A stretch of DNA of 48,580 bases from Woeseiaceae bacterium (GTDB taxonomy: Bacteria; Pseudomonadota; Gammaproteobacteria; Steroidobacterales; Woeseiaceae). The notes under the pieces were generated by a model, which saw only the letters and a program-made list of their open reading frames with translations, had not been told where the DNA came from and searched no databases. The translations under genes were made by a program, and so were the position numbers. Positions 17,176 to 27,864 of this stretch are shown here, in pieces (the first letter of the stretch is position 1; every line of letters begins with the position of its first letter). The stretch is from NCBI GenBank assembly GCA_024640365.1, contig JAHEFE010000015.1:1-48580 (forward strand), read 5' to 3'.

Positions 17176-18219
17176 ATGCGGGTTACTAAAAAGATTTTGA
17201 CACTGTGCGCAAGCGTACTGCTGGCACTGCCATTGATCGCCGGCGCCCAAACAAACACTGATAAAGATGCCATGCGTGATGCGCATCGCAAGCTAGAGGA
17301 AGCCGCGAAGCAAATGCAGGATGCGAACCATGGTTCTGAGGAGGCAATGCTTGAAGCCGAAAAGCGGATGGAAGAAGCGGCTCAAGAAATCGCAGAACTA
17401 AGCCGGGACCGTACCGCAATGGTGTGGTCGATGAATAATGCCCAGTTAATAAGAGCAGGCGATCGGGCTCGTCTCGGCGTCATGCTTGATGCCAAGGATA
17501 GTGAGGGCCCGGTTAGCGGCGTCAGCATTGCTGGCGTGACGCCGGGCGGAGCGGCTGAACAGGCGGGGCTCGAGGCTGGCGACGAGATCATCACCATTAA
17601 TGGCGAGTCGTTTAGTGCTGATAGCAGTGAGCGGGCAAGTGAAATGTTGATCGAATTTATGGCTACTGTTAAAGCCGGTAACGAGTTATCTCTGACCTAT
17701 GTACGTGCAGGTAAATCGAAAACCGTTAAGGTTGTGCCGCAAGAGGGTTCAGCAATTCTTGAGTTTCGTCGCGAAAGCCGGTTGCCGAGAATGTATGCGC
17801 CGCGCGGTCTCCCGGGTTCAGGTCCAAACAGGTTTCTGATGTTTGGCGACGATCGTGGTTGGGGCGATATGGAATTGGTGTCGCTGAGCAAAGAGCTTGG
17901 TCGATATTTTGGTGCCGAAAGCGGGTTGCTTGTGATTAAGGCGCCTGGCGAACGTTCGCTGCAATTGCAGGATGGTGATGTCATACAGAGTATTGATGGG
18001 CGTGAGCCACAGTCGGTGCAGCATGCAATGCGAATTCTGGGGTCGTACCAGTCCGGCGAAAAGCTTGAGCTGAAAATCATGCGGGATAAGAAGCGTAAGA
18101 AGATTACTGTTGAAATTCCGGAAAGTGATCATGAAATGGAATGGCATCAGGCCCCGACAGATAAAGGCCCGGTCATCCATAAGGAAATCATTATCAAGCC
18201 ACCCAAAGAACGTACCTGA
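17176..18219 (+). CDS. Periplasmic PDZ-domain protein
   Basis: A 347-residue exported protein. A signal peptide (residues 1-24, ending AGA) is followed by a charged helical coiled-coil-like stretch (about 30-80) and two PDZ domains, about 97-190 (GVTPGGAAEQAGLEAGDEI) and about 235-320 (ESGLLVIKAPGERSLQLQDGDVI). No protease catalytic triad is seen, so it is not a DegP/DegS enzyme, although its PDZ modules could bind exposed C-termini of envelope proteins. The ATG at 17176 has GGAG 8 bases upstream; an ATG at 17161 adds 5 residues. It follows the sigma and anti-sigma genes by about 55 bases and ends at a strong terminator, so the three form one unit. Function is inferred. Confidence 0.75.
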   Translation: MRVTKKILTLCASVLLALPLIAGAQTNTDKDAMRDAHRKLEEAAKQMQDANHGSEEAMLEAEKRMEEAAQEIAELSRDRTAMVWSMNNAQLIRAGDRARLGVMLDAKDSEGPVSGVSIAGVTPGGAAEQAGLEAGDEIITINGESFSADSSERASEMLIEFMATVKAGNELSLTYVRAGKSKTVKVVPQEGSAILEFRRESRLPRMYAPRGLPGSGPNRFLMFGDDRGWGDMELVSLSKELGRYFGAESGLLVIKAPGERSLQLQDGDVIQSIDGREPQSVQHAMRILGSYQSGEKLELKIMRDKKRKKITVEIPESDHEMEWHQAPTDKGPVIHKEIIIKPPKERT

Positions 18220-18242
18220 TTGCACCAAACCTGGCCTGAATA

Positions 18243-18281
18243 AACGGCGGGGACCATCAAGGTCGCCGCCGTTTTGTTTTT
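18243..18281 (+). terminator. Strong intrinsic terminator after the PDZ gene
   Basis: An 8-bp outer stem (AACGGCGG / CCGCCGTT) encloses an inner 4-bp stem (GACC / GGTC) and ends in TTTTGTTTTT. It closes the sigma / anti-sigma / PDZ transcription unit before queA. Confidence 0.9.
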
Positions 18282-18336
18282 GGGCTGACTATATAAGGGG
18301 TGGCCAGGAAGGTTCTCTCTGCTACCATGCGCGCCC

Positions 18337-20492
<2,156 letters not shown>

Positions 20493-20573
20493 CGTGCCGA
20501 TGTTGTGGCATAATAGCGCGCTAATTTTTCCACCGGGTACCAATTCGGGGCCCGCACCACATTGAAGAGAATT

Positions 20574-20900
20574 ATGGACTTTTTCATTACTAACGCACAT
20601 GCCGCTGCCGCGGGCCCCCAGGCTGATCCTTTTGGTTTCCTTCTGCCTATGGTGGTTATTTTCGGCGCATTCTATTTTCTACTTATTCGTCCCCAGCAAA
20701 AACGCCAAAAGCAACACGGTGCAATGGTTGCAGCCTTGGCAAAAGGTGATGAAGTGGCAACATCTGGTGGGATTCTTGGCAAAGTAACATCAGTTAGCGA
20801 TCACTATGCGACCTTGAAAATTGCCGATAACGTCGAAATAAAGGTACAGAAGACGACGATTTCCGCGGTGCTGCCGAAAGGCACAATTGACGCCGCCTGA
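20574..20900 (+). CDS. yajC: Sec translocon accessory protein YajC
   Basis: A 108-residue inner-membrane protein. One transmembrane helix (about residues 20-40) is followed by LIRPQQKRQKQH and a cytoplasmic domain with GDEVATSGGILGKV. YajC associates with SecDF and YidC at the SecYEG translocon. A TTG four codons upstream is in frame, but the ATG at 20574 follows GAAGAG and begins as other YajC proteins do. It precedes secD by 31 bases. Confidence 0.95.
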   Translation: MDFFITNAHAAAAGPQADPFGFLLPMVVIFGAFYFLLIRPQQKRQKQHGAMVAALAKGDEVATSGGILGKVTSVSDHYATLKIADNVEIKVQKTTISAVLPKGTIDAA

Positions 20901-20931
20901 TTTTATTAGCGATTCCTGAGAAGCGATCTTA

Positions 20932-22743
20932 ATGAACCATTATCCTGCATGGAAAAACCTGCTGGTGCTCGTGCTCGTCATTGCCGGCATCTTGCTGGCA
21001 TTGCCCAACATATACGGTAGTGCACCCGCAATTCAGATTGTCCGGACCGATGACGCTGCATTAGCCGCGCACGCTCTCGAGAACTTTCAACAGACGCTTG
21101 ACGCGAAAAACCTGTCACCGTCCAACGCATACATGGAAGACAGCCGTATCGTATTTCAGTTTGCAGACGTCGATACCCAGCAAAAAGCTGGCACGGTAAT
21201 TCGTGAAAGCTATGGCAGCAACTACGGCGTGGCATTAACGCTCGCTCCGAAATTGCCCGCTTGGCTGCGCGATATCGGTCTTGCACCGATGAGTCTGGGC
21301 CTGGATTTACGGGGTGGCGTTTACTTCCTGCTGGAAGTTGACATGGATACGGCTATTACTAACCGCCTGACGCTGTATGAACAGGATTTTGATGAGCGTT
21401 TGCGCGACGCGCGTATTCGCCATCGGGTTGAATTGCAGGATCAGACAATTCGTGTGCGGGTTTCACGCGCCGAAGATCTGGAGCAGACTCGCGAAATCAT
21501 CAACAAAGCTGACAGTGATGTCCTCATTCTTGATGGTACTGATGGCAAGTCATTGCTGGTGCGGATGACCGAGCAACAGATCAAGGCCCGCCAGGATTTT
21601 GCGATTGAGCAAAACATAACAACGCTGCGTAATCGTGTGGATCAGCTCGGTGTTGCCGAGCCGTTAGTTCAGCGCCAGGGCGTTGATCGCATCGTCGTAC
21701 AGTTGCCCGGTGTGCAGGATCCTAATCGCCTCGACGAAATATTGACCGCAACAGCAACTCTCGAATTCCGTCTGGTCGATCAGGACGGCAGCAGTCCCGG
21801 TTCACGTCGTTACCAGGGTAGATCCGGCGAAAGAGCACAAATGCTGAAGCGGGAAATAGTGGCTTCGGGTGACCAGATTATCGATGCTGAATCAGGCTTC
21901 AGTGAGGGTTCGCCGGCGGTATTTATTACGCTGGATGCGGCCGGTGGCGAGCGTATGCTCGAAACCACGCGATCCAACGTGGGCAAGCCCATGTCGTCGG
22001 TATTTATCGAGACACGGCGCGAGTCCAAAGTTGTTGACGGTGAAACTATTTCTCGAGTCATCAAGACCGAGGAAATTATCAATACGGCGGTAATTCGCGG
22101 TATTTTCAAGAACCGTTTTCAAATCTCCGGCCTGACTCCGGGCGAGGCACGCGACCTTGCATTGTTGTTGCGTGCAGGTGCGTTGGCTGCTCCGGTATTT
22201 AAAGTGGAAGAACGGACCATCGGACCAAGCCTTGGTCAGGATAATATCGACCGTGGCTTCGAGGCCGTTCAGGTTGGTTTTCTGATGGTGGTTCTGTTTA
22301 TGTTGGTTTACTACCGCTGGTTCGGATTTATCGCCAACATCGCGTTGTTCTCCAATCTCGTCTTTATCGTCGCATTATTGTCCTTGTTACAGGCGTCATT
22401 AACGTTGCCGGGTATCGCCGGTATCGTCTTGACCGTCGGTATGGCGGTCGATGCCAACGTACTTATTTTTGAACGCATCAGGGAAGAGCTTGCCAACGGT
22501 GTGTCGCCACAGGCAAGTATTAGCGCGGGTTACGAAAAGGCCTTCTCGTCTATCGCGGATGCCAACATAACGACCCTGATCGCGGCCATTGTATTGTTCG
22601 CTTTTGGTACAGGGCCTATCAAAGGATTCGCGGTGACTTTGTCGCTAGGAATCATAACGTCGATGTTTACGGCAATCGTTGGTACGCGGGCGATAGTGAA
22701 CCTCGCTTTCGGTGGCAGAAAATTGTCACGCGTGTCGGTGTAA
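20932..22743 (+). CDS. secD: Protein translocase subunit SecD
   Basis: A 603-residue inner-membrane protein. A first transmembrane segment (about residues 10-28) leads to a large periplasmic domain, with LGLDLRGGVYFLLEVD near residue 122, and five more membrane segments occupy the last 170 residues, including GIVLTVGMAVDANVLIFERI. With SecF it uses the proton gradient to pull preproteins out of the translocon. The region LPAWLRDIGLAPMSLG and overall length agree with gammaproteobacterial SecD. It is 4 bases from secF. Confidence 0.96.
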   Translation: MNHYPAWKNLLVLVLVIAGILLALPNIYGSAPAIQIVRTDDAALAAHALENFQQTLDAKNLSPSNAYMEDSRIVFQFADVDTQQKAGTVIRESYGSNYGVALTLAPKLPAWLRDIGLAPMSLGLDLRGGVYFLLEVDMDTAITNRLTLYEQDFDERLRDARIRHRVELQDQTIRVRVSRAEDLEQTREIINKADSDVLILDGTDGKSLLVRMTEQQIKARQDFAIEQNITTLRNRVDQLGVAEPLVQRQGVDRIVVQLPGVQDPNRLDEILTATATLEFRLVDQDGSSPGSRRYQGRSGERAQMLKREIVASGDQIIDAESGFSEGSPAVFITLDAAGGERMLETTRSNVGKPMSSVFIETRRESKVVDGETISRVIKTEEIINTAVIRGIFKNRFQISGLTPGEARDLALLLRAGALAAPVFKVEERTIGPSLGQDNIDRGFEAVQVGFLMVVLFMLVYYRWFGFIANIALFSNLVFIVALLSLLQASLTLPGIAGIVLTVGMAVDANVLIFERIREELANGVSPQASISAGYEKAFSSIADANITTLIAAIVLFAFGTGPIKGFAVTLSLGIITSMFTAIVGTRAIVNLAFGGRKLSRVSV

Positions 22744-22747
22744 AACG

Positions 22748-23692
22748 ATGAAGATAGTTAACGATAAAACAAATATTGATTTCATTAGTGTCAGTCGTCG
22801 TCGTGTGACTGCCGCCATTTCGGTCATCCTTGTAGTTGTATCTCTTATTTCGATCGCTACCCGCGGACTGGAGTTGGGCATCGATTTCACCGGTGGTGTG
22901 CTGATTGAGGTTGGCTATCCAGGCGATGCAGACCTCAACAAGATTCGCCAAATTCTGGCTCAGGCGGGGTATCCCGATGCCCAGGTGCAGAGTTTCGGTT
23001 CGGCTGACGATGTGATGATGCGTTTGCCCCCGCAGTCCGAAGGCACTGACTCCAGTGCTATTCGCGATTCGATCAGAGACGCCTTGGCGGCTGATGAACC
23101 AGCGGTTGAGTTGCGTCGCGTAGAGTTTGTTGGACCCCAGGTCGGAGAGGAGCTGACAGAGCAGGGCAGTCTTGCAATGATTTTCACATTGCTGATGATT
23201 TTTGCGTACGTCATGTTCCGTTTCCAGTGGCGTTTCGCCGCTGGCGGCGTACTTGCCTTGGCGCACGATGTCATCATCACGGTCGGCTTCTTCTCGGTTT
23301 TTAGGTTTTCATTTGATTTGTCTGTTTTGGCTGCTGTACTAGCCGTTGCAGGTTATTCACTCAATGATACGGTCGTTACTTTCGATCGAATTCGTGAGAA
23401 CTTTATTCAGTTACGCGGGACCGAACCGGAAGAGGGTATCAACATTTCGATCAACGAAATGCTGTCGCGAACGATTATTACCGGCCTGACAACTTTGATT
23501 GTGTTGATCGCATTGTTTTTGTTGGGCGGTGAGTCTGTCAGTGGATTCTCGTTGGCGTTGATCGTCGGTATCGTAGTGGGTACCTATTCGTCGGTGTACA
23601 TCGCGAGTTCAACGGCGCTGGTGCTCGGTGTGAGTGCGAAAGATTTACTGCCGCCGGTACACGATTCCAGCGAAATAGACGAACTGCCATAA
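22748..23692 (+). CDS. secF: Protein translocase subunit SecF
   Basis: A 314-residue membrane protein with six predicted spans. The N-terminal part has DFISVSRRR and GLELGIDFTGGVLIEV, the central part VGPQVGEEL, and the membrane half VLAVAGYSLNDTVVTFDRIRENF. It pairs with SecD. An in-frame start 12 codons earlier lies inside secD and gives an unlikely cysteine-rich tail; the ATG at 22748 is preferred. A strong terminator follows within 8 bases. Confidence 0.96.
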   Translation: MKIVNDKTNIDFISVSRRRVTAAISVILVVVSLISIATRGLELGIDFTGGVLIEVGYPGDADLNKIRQILAQAGYPDAQVQSFGSADDVMMRLPPQSEGTDSSAIRDSIRDALAADEPAVELRRVEFVGPQVGEELTEQGSLAMIFTLLMIFAYVMFRFQWRFAAGGVLALAHDVIITVGFFSVFRFSFDLSVLAAVLAVAGYSLNDTVVTFDRIRENFIQLRGTEPEEGINISINEMLSRTIITGLTTLIVLIALFLLGGESVSGFSLALIVGIVVGTYSSVYIASSTALVLGVSAKDLLPPVHDSSEIDELP

Positions 23693-23699
23693 TCTTGTG

Positions 23700-23727
23700 A
23701 CCCGGGGGTTCGCTCCCGGGTTATTTT
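23700..23727 (+). terminator. Intrinsic terminator of the yajC-secDF operon
   Basis: A 9-pair stem (ACCCGGGGG against CTCCCGGGT with one G-T pair) closes on a TTCG tetraloop and is followed by TATTTT on the plus strand. The tail overlaps the end of the convergent suhB gene. Confidence 0.85.
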
Positions 23728-24527
23728 GCTCCGCCGAATACTTCTTTGATCTCGGGGGCAAAAGTTCGTGCCAGTGCGGCATAGATCTTTGGGTTGCCAG
23801 TCAATACGTGGCCAGTATCGAGAAAATCTTCACTGCCATCCAGACCGCTGATGATTCCACCTGCTTCGCGAACGATCAGAGCACCTGCAGCAAGATCCCA
23901 GGGGGCCAGTCCACTTTCCCAGTACCCGTCAAGGCGGCCTGCTGCCACATAGCACAAATCCAGTGCGGCAGAACCGGCGCGACGAATGCCGGAGGTAGTG
24001 TTGATCGCTTTCTTGAGCATTCGCAGGTAAGGATCCAGCGCCATGCTGTTGTCACGGAATGGAAAGCCGGTTCCGATAAGAGAGTTTTCTAAAGTTGTGT
24101 GTTTGCTGACCCGAATGCGATGCCCGTCAAGTTGAGCGCCCTCTCCGCGAGAGGCGCTAAACAGTTCCTGACGCATCGGATCATAAACGGCTGCGTGCTC
24201 GATTCTGCCTTTATGAATGAGTCCGATGGACACTGAGAATACTGGAAAGCGGTGCAGGAAATTGGTGGTGCCATCGAGCGGATCGATTACCCACACATAG
24301 TCGGATTCGCCCTGCTTGCCACTTTCTTCAGCAAGGATGGCGTGATCGGGGTAGTGTTTTTTAATAGTGTCAATAACTGCTTGTTCTGCAATACGGTCGG
24401 CATCACTGACGTAGTCATTACGGGCTTTGCGATCGATTTTTAGTCGTTCGAGCTTGTTCAGACTGCGAATAAGTGTATCGCCACCGGCGTGGGCGGCCAT
24501 AATGGCCACGTTGAGCAAAGCATGCAT
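23721..24527 (-). CDS. suhB: Inositol-1-monophosphatase family protein SuhB
   Basis: A 268-residue phosphatase. Metal ligands are in AEESG (Glu67, Glu68) and DPLDGTTNF (residues 82-90), with the second signature WDLAAGALIVREAGG near the C-terminus. Besides inositol-1-phosphate hydrolysis, SuhB in E. coli is an rRNA antitermination factor that binds NusA. It is divergent from trmJ, as in other gammaproteobacteria, and converges on secF. Confidence 0.94.
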   Translation of the reverse strand: MHALLNVAIMAAHAGGDTLIRSLNKLERLKIDRKARNDYVSDADRIAEQAVIDTIKKHYPDHAILAEESGKQGESDYVWVIDPLDGTTNFLHRFPVFSVSIGLIHKGRIEHAAVYDPMRQELFSASRGEGAQLDGHRIRVSKHTTLENSLIGTGFPFRDNSMALDPYLRMLKKAINTTSGIRRAGSAALDLCYVAAGRLDGYWESGLAPWDLAAGALIVREAGGIISGLDGSEDFLDTGHVLTGNPKIYAALARTFAPEIKEVFGGAK

Positions 24528-24640
24528 TTTTAATTCCCGACATATTTAGAAAGAGCATTCGCCGACAACTGGACGGCGAGGGCGCTAGAATACCAGACCT
24601 TGGCTAAGACGAACGGATTTTGCAGATAAAATTATAGTTT

Positions 24641-25354
24641 ATGAATATCCGAATCATATTATTGGGCACGAGCCATCCCGGCAATATAGGTGCTGTGGCA
24701 CGGGCAATGAAGAACATGGGGCTGTACGAACTTGTGTTGGTAGACCCTTGGTATTTTCCTCATGCAGACGCAACTGCCAGAGCTTCCGGCGCCGATGACA
24801 TCCTCGAATCCGCACGTGTAGTCGCGACGCTTGATGAGGCGCTAGCCGATTGTGTCTATGTAGCCGGTGCCAGTGCGCGTTCGCGGAGCATAGACTGGCC
24901 ATCGCTACCGCCACGTGAATGTGCCGCCCGGTTGCTAAAAGAAAGCGCCAAGGGAAAAGTTGCTGTTTTGTTCGGACCCGAGAAGTCCGGACTGACCAAT
25001 GAACATCTCGATCGCTGCAATACGTTGCTGACCATTCCTACCAATCCCGAGTTTGGTTCTTTGAACCTCGCTATGGCCGTGCAGGTGATGACCTACGAGT
25101 TACGCGTTACTGCGGGCACCGAAATTATTGCGGCCCCTGAGGACGCGGTACCGCTGGCGACGGGCGAAGAGCTTGATTATTTTTACAAGCATCTGGAGCA
25201 GGTTTTGACCGACAGCGGGTTTCTGAAACCGCATAATCCACGCCAACTCATGAGGCGGCTGCGGCGGTTTTTTGCCCGGGCCGAGCCTGATAAAAATGAA
25301 ATCAATATATTACGAGGCATACTGACCGCCCTTGATCCCGGGAAGAAACAGTGA
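24641..25354 (+). CDS. trmJ: tRNA (cytidine/uridine-32-2'-O-)-methyltransferase TrmJ
   Basis: A 237-residue SPOUT methyltransferase. The N-terminus IRIILLGTSHPGNIGAVARAMKN and the knot region LFGPEKSGLTNEHLDRCN and IPTNPEFGSLNLAMAVQ bind S-adenosylmethionine and form the dimer. The C-terminal extension carries RRLRRFFARAEPDKNEINILRGIL. It methylates the 2'-OH of nucleotide 32 in several tRNAs. The stop codon overlaps the iscS start (TGATG). In Pseudomonas cysE and iscR lie at this junction; here nothing is between. Confidence 0.95.
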   Translation: MNIRIILLGTSHPGNIGAVARAMKNMGLYELVLVDPWYFPHADATARASGADDILESARVVATLDEALADCVYVAGASARSRSIDWPSLPPRECAARLLKESAKGKVAVLFGPEKSGLTNEHLDRCNTLLTIPTNPEFGSLNLAMAVQVMTYELRVTAGTEIIAAPEDAVPLATGEELDYFYKHLEQVLTDSGFLKPHNPRQLMRRLRRFFARAEPDKNEINILRGILTALDPGKKQ

Positions 25355-26535
25355 TGGTTAAGGCGGCAGCAAATCGTTTTATCTACCTGGACTACGCAGC
25401 GACTACGCCGGTTGATCTTCAGGTTGCCGAGTTCATGGCGGGCTTTCTGACTCGGGAAGGGGTTTTCGCTAATCCCTCTTCGATCCACGCTCCTGGACAG
25501 CAAGCTGCCAGGGCGGTCGAGATTGCGCGTGAACAATTGGCAGGCTTGTTAAATGTGCGCCCAGCTGACCTGATCTGGACGTCAGGTGCGACTGAGTCGG
25601 ATAACCTGGCGATCATCGGGGGAGCCCACTACCGGGGCCGTCGCGGCAAGCATCTGGTTACGATGAAGACCGAGCACAAGGCGGTTCTGGATGCCTTTGC
25701 GGCACTCCAGCGTGAGGGATTTGAAGTCAGTTATGTAGCACCGAATGAATCGGGACTGGTCTCGATGGATGTGCTGCGAGCCGCGTTGCGCGAGGATACA
25801 CAGCTTGTTTCTATCATGTACGTCAACAATGAAACCGGGGTCGTTCAGGACATAGAGGCGATCGGCAATATCTGTCGTGAGCGGGACATCCTGTTTCATG
25901 TCGATGCCGCCCAGGCGGTTGGTAAGGTTGCACTGGATCTGCAGGCGCTGCCGGTGGATCTGTTGTCGCTCACTGCTCACAAATTCTACGGACCCAAAGG
26001 TATCGGCGCGCTGTACGTTGCCAACAGACCGGGTTGCCAGGTCGAACCAATTCTATTCGGAGGTGGCCAGGAGCGCCGCCTGCGACCGGGCACATTGCCG
26101 GTACACCAGATCGTCGGGTTGGGTCTTGCCGCTGAGTTGGCGGCTTCTTCGCTGCAGGATAACTGGTTGCATATGAGCAAGTTACGGCACCGCCTGCTTG
26201 CCGGCATAAGTCAATTACCGGGCCTGCTGGTCAATGGCGATGAATCCGAGCGTAGTTACCCCGGCATTTTGAATATCAGCGCTCTTGGCGTGGAAGGTGA
26301 AAGTCTGATGCTGGCGTTGGCGCCGGTGTGCGTCGCGAGTGGATCCGCCTGCAATGCAAAAAATGCCGAACCCTCTTACGTATTGCGGGCGCTCGGTCGT
26401 GATGATGCGACGGCCCAGTCGGCCATTCGCTTCAGTTTCGGTCGCTATACGACGTTGGCTGAGGTCGATTTCGCGGCCGCTCGTTACTGCGAGGCAATTG
26501 TCAGCTTGCGGTCTATTGCGAAAGGGCTGGAGTAA
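25354..26535 (+). CDS. iscS: Cysteine desulfurase, IscS type
   Basis: A 393-residue PLP enzyme. It starts with YLDYAATTPVD, has TSGATESDNLAI at 77-88, the internal aldimine lysine at 210 in TAHKFYGPKG, and the mobile catalytic Cys333 in ASGSACNAKNAEPS. E. coli IscS reads SGSACTSASLEPS at that loop, so the residues after the cysteine differ. The enzyme takes sulfur from cysteine for Fe-S clusters, thiolated tRNA and other acceptors. The ATG overlaps the trmJ stop; a GTG one codon earlier is less likely. The loss of the usual partner genes around it makes its true sulfur acceptor an open question. Confidence 0.93.
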   Translation: MVKAAANRFIYLDYAATTPVDLQVAEFMAGFLTREGVFANPSSIHAPGQQAARAVEIAREQLAGLLNVRPADLIWTSGATESDNLAIIGGAHYRGRRGKHLVTMKTEHKAVLDAFAALQREGFEVSYVAPNESGLVSMDVLRAALREDTQLVSIMYVNNETGVVQDIEAIGNICRERDILFHVDAAQAVGKVALDLQALPVDLLSLTAHKFYGPKGIGALYVANRPGCQVEPILFGGGQERRLRPGTLPVHQIVGLGLAAELAASSLQDNWLHMSKLRHRLLAGISQLPGLLVNGDESERSYPGILNISALGVEGESLMLALAPVCVASGSACNAKNAEPSYVLRALGRDDATAQSAIRFSFGRYTTLAEVDFAAARYCEAIVSLRSIAKGLE

Positions 26536-26541
26536 CGGCTA

Positions 26542-26934
26542 GTGGCTGATCGCGATGTTGCCTACAACGAAAGGGTCCTGGAGTGCTTCAGCGCACCACG
26601 GCATGCAGGCCCATTGACCCCGGGCGGCCCTGTTTATTCTGGTCGGGCGCAGGAATCGGCCGCTGGTGCACGGGTTGTCCTTCTCTGCCACTCCGATGGC
26701 GACCATATTTCCGAGATGCGCTTTAGTGCCTGGGGCTGCCCCCACTTTATCGCCGCGGCGGAGTGGCTCTGCAGGGAACTTGAATCGCAACCGCTCGCAC
26801 AACTGAACGAATTTGATATTCGCAGTGTCCAACGCTTATTGGCTGTACCTGTTGAGAAAACAGGCCGTATACTAACCCTTGAAGATGCGCTCGAGGCACT
26901 GAAGGCCTCGCTTTCGCAACCCAAGACTCAGTAA
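26542..26934 (+). CDS. Degenerate IscU-like (NifU N-domain) protein
   Basis: A 130-residue protein at the iscU position with recognisable IscU layout (APRHAG near the N-terminus, FSAWGCPHFIAAAEWL in the middle, LTLEDALEALKA at the end). By hand alignment to E. coli IscU, Cys37 corresponds to Ala41, Asp39 to Ala43, His105 to Gly108 and Cys106 to Arg109; only Cys63 is kept (Cys66), together with Lys103 (Lys106). It therefore should not hold a standard [2Fe-2S] cluster. It may have become a sulfur relay partner or regulator of IscS. GTG start with GGAG 9 bases upstream, 6 bases after iscS. Family likeness is clear, function unknown. Confidence 0.75.
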   Translation: MADRDVAYNERVLECFSAPRHAGPLTPGGPVYSGRAQESAAGARVVLLCHSDGDHISEMRFSAWGCPHFIAAAEWLCRELESQPLAQLNEFDIRSVQRLLAVPVEKTGRILTLEDALEALKASLSQPKTQ

Positions 26935-26950
26935 AAAACGTAGGGAAATC

Positions 26951-27274
26951 ATGGCAGTAAGTTTGACAGAATCCGCAGCAGAGCGAGTAAGGAACTACCT
27001 GTCGGAGCGCGGCGAGGGTATCGGATTGCGCGTCGGAATCAAAAAGACTGGCTGTTCCGGCTATGCCTATGTGGTCAACTACGCTGACCGGGTCGACGCT
27101 GCGGATGTTATTTTCGAGCACTACGGTGTCAAGGTGGTGGTAGATGCGAAGGCGCTGGAACTGATTGATGGCACCGAGGTCGATTTCGTCAAGCAGGGGT
27201 TAAATGAAGCATTCCAGTTCAGAAATCCCAACGTAACCGGGCAGTGCGGTTGCGGTGAGAGCTTTAGCGTCTGA
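26951..27274 (+). CDS. iscA: A-type iron-sulfur carrier, IscA/HesB family
   Basis: A 107-residue protein with the three invariant cysteines of A-type carriers: Cys35 in TGCSGYAY, and Cys99 and Cys101 in GQCGCGESF at the C-terminus. It binds iron or a cluster and delivers it to apoproteins. Start ATG with AGGGAA upstream, 16 bases after the IscU-like gene. Unlike that gene it keeps all ligands. It could also be called ErpA-like; the location after iscS and the IscU-like gene argues for IscA. hscB, hscA, fdx and iscX do not follow; a terminator and ndk do. Confidence 0.9.
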   Translation: MAVSLTESAAERVRNYLSERGEGIGLRVGIKKTGCSGYAYVVNYADRVDAADVIFEHYGVKVVVDAKALELIDGTEVDFVKQGLNEAFQFRNPNVTGQCGCGESFSV

Positions 27275-27367
27275 GGCGCCGGGTCGGCAGCCAGGTATAT
27301 TAAGTTCGCTCTCGCTGATTCATTGCTTGAGAGCAATTTTCCAAGTAAAATTGAGGGTTTACGCATG

Positions 27368-27397
27368 GCCGGCAGTTTCCTGACCGGCTTTATTTTC
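27368..27397 (+). terminator. Probable intrinsic terminator between iscA and ndk
   Basis: GCCGG-CAG, a TTTC loop, CTG-A-CCGGC with one bulged A, then TTTATTTT. It separates the remaining isc genes from ndk. A weaker 6-bp repeat (GCTCTC / GAGAGC, 27308-27334) precedes it. Confidence 0.6.
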
Positions 27398-27423
27398 GAG
27401 TTTTCCAACAAAGGAACATAAGT

Positions 27424-27855
27424 ATGACCGTTGAGCGGACGCTCTCCATCATCAAACCTGACGGTGTGCAGAAGAATTTGATCGGAGAAATTTACAGTCG
27501 ATTTGAGAAAGCCGGTTTGCAAATCGTAGCAGCCAGAATGATGCATTTAACTCGTGAACAGGCCGAAGGCTTTTACGCGGTTCACAAAGCGCGTCCTTTT
27601 TTCAATGATCTCGTCAGTTATATGACTTCAGGTCCAGTCATGGTGCAAGCGCTGGAAGGTAAAGGCGCTGTCAACAAGAACCGCGATCTGATGGGCGCGA
27701 CCAATCCGGCTGATGCAGCTGCGGGCACGATCCGCGCAGATTTTGCTGCGAGCATCGAAGAAAATGTCGTCCATGGTTCTGACGCGCCAGAGACTGCCGC
27801 TCAGGAAATCGAGTATTTCTTCGCTGACGGCGGCGTTTGTCCGCGTACGCGCTAA
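27424..27855 (+). CDS. ndk: Nucleoside diphosphate kinase
   Basis: A 143-residue kinase of standard length. It begins [15 protein letters not shown], and the phosphorylated histidine is His117 in [13 protein letters not shown]. It equilibrates nucleoside di- and triphosphates through a phosphohistidine intermediate. AAAGGA precedes the ATG by 8 bases. rlmN begins 9 bases after the stop, so they are probably cotranscribed. Confidence 0.97.
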   Translation: MTVERTLSIIKPDGVQKNLIGEIYSRFEKAGLQIVAARMMHLTREQAEGFYAVHKARPFFNDLVSYMTSGPVMVQALEGKGAVNKNRDLMGATNPADAAAGTIRADFAASIEENVVHGSDAPETAAQEIEYFFADGGVCPRTR

Positions 27856-27864
27856 GCGGCACTG

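Noticed and set aside
20505..20530. Hairpin TAGCGCGCTA before yajC as a terminator
   Set aside because: The palindrome leaves only a 3-bp stem with a normal loop, so it is not a stable terminator despite the following T-run.
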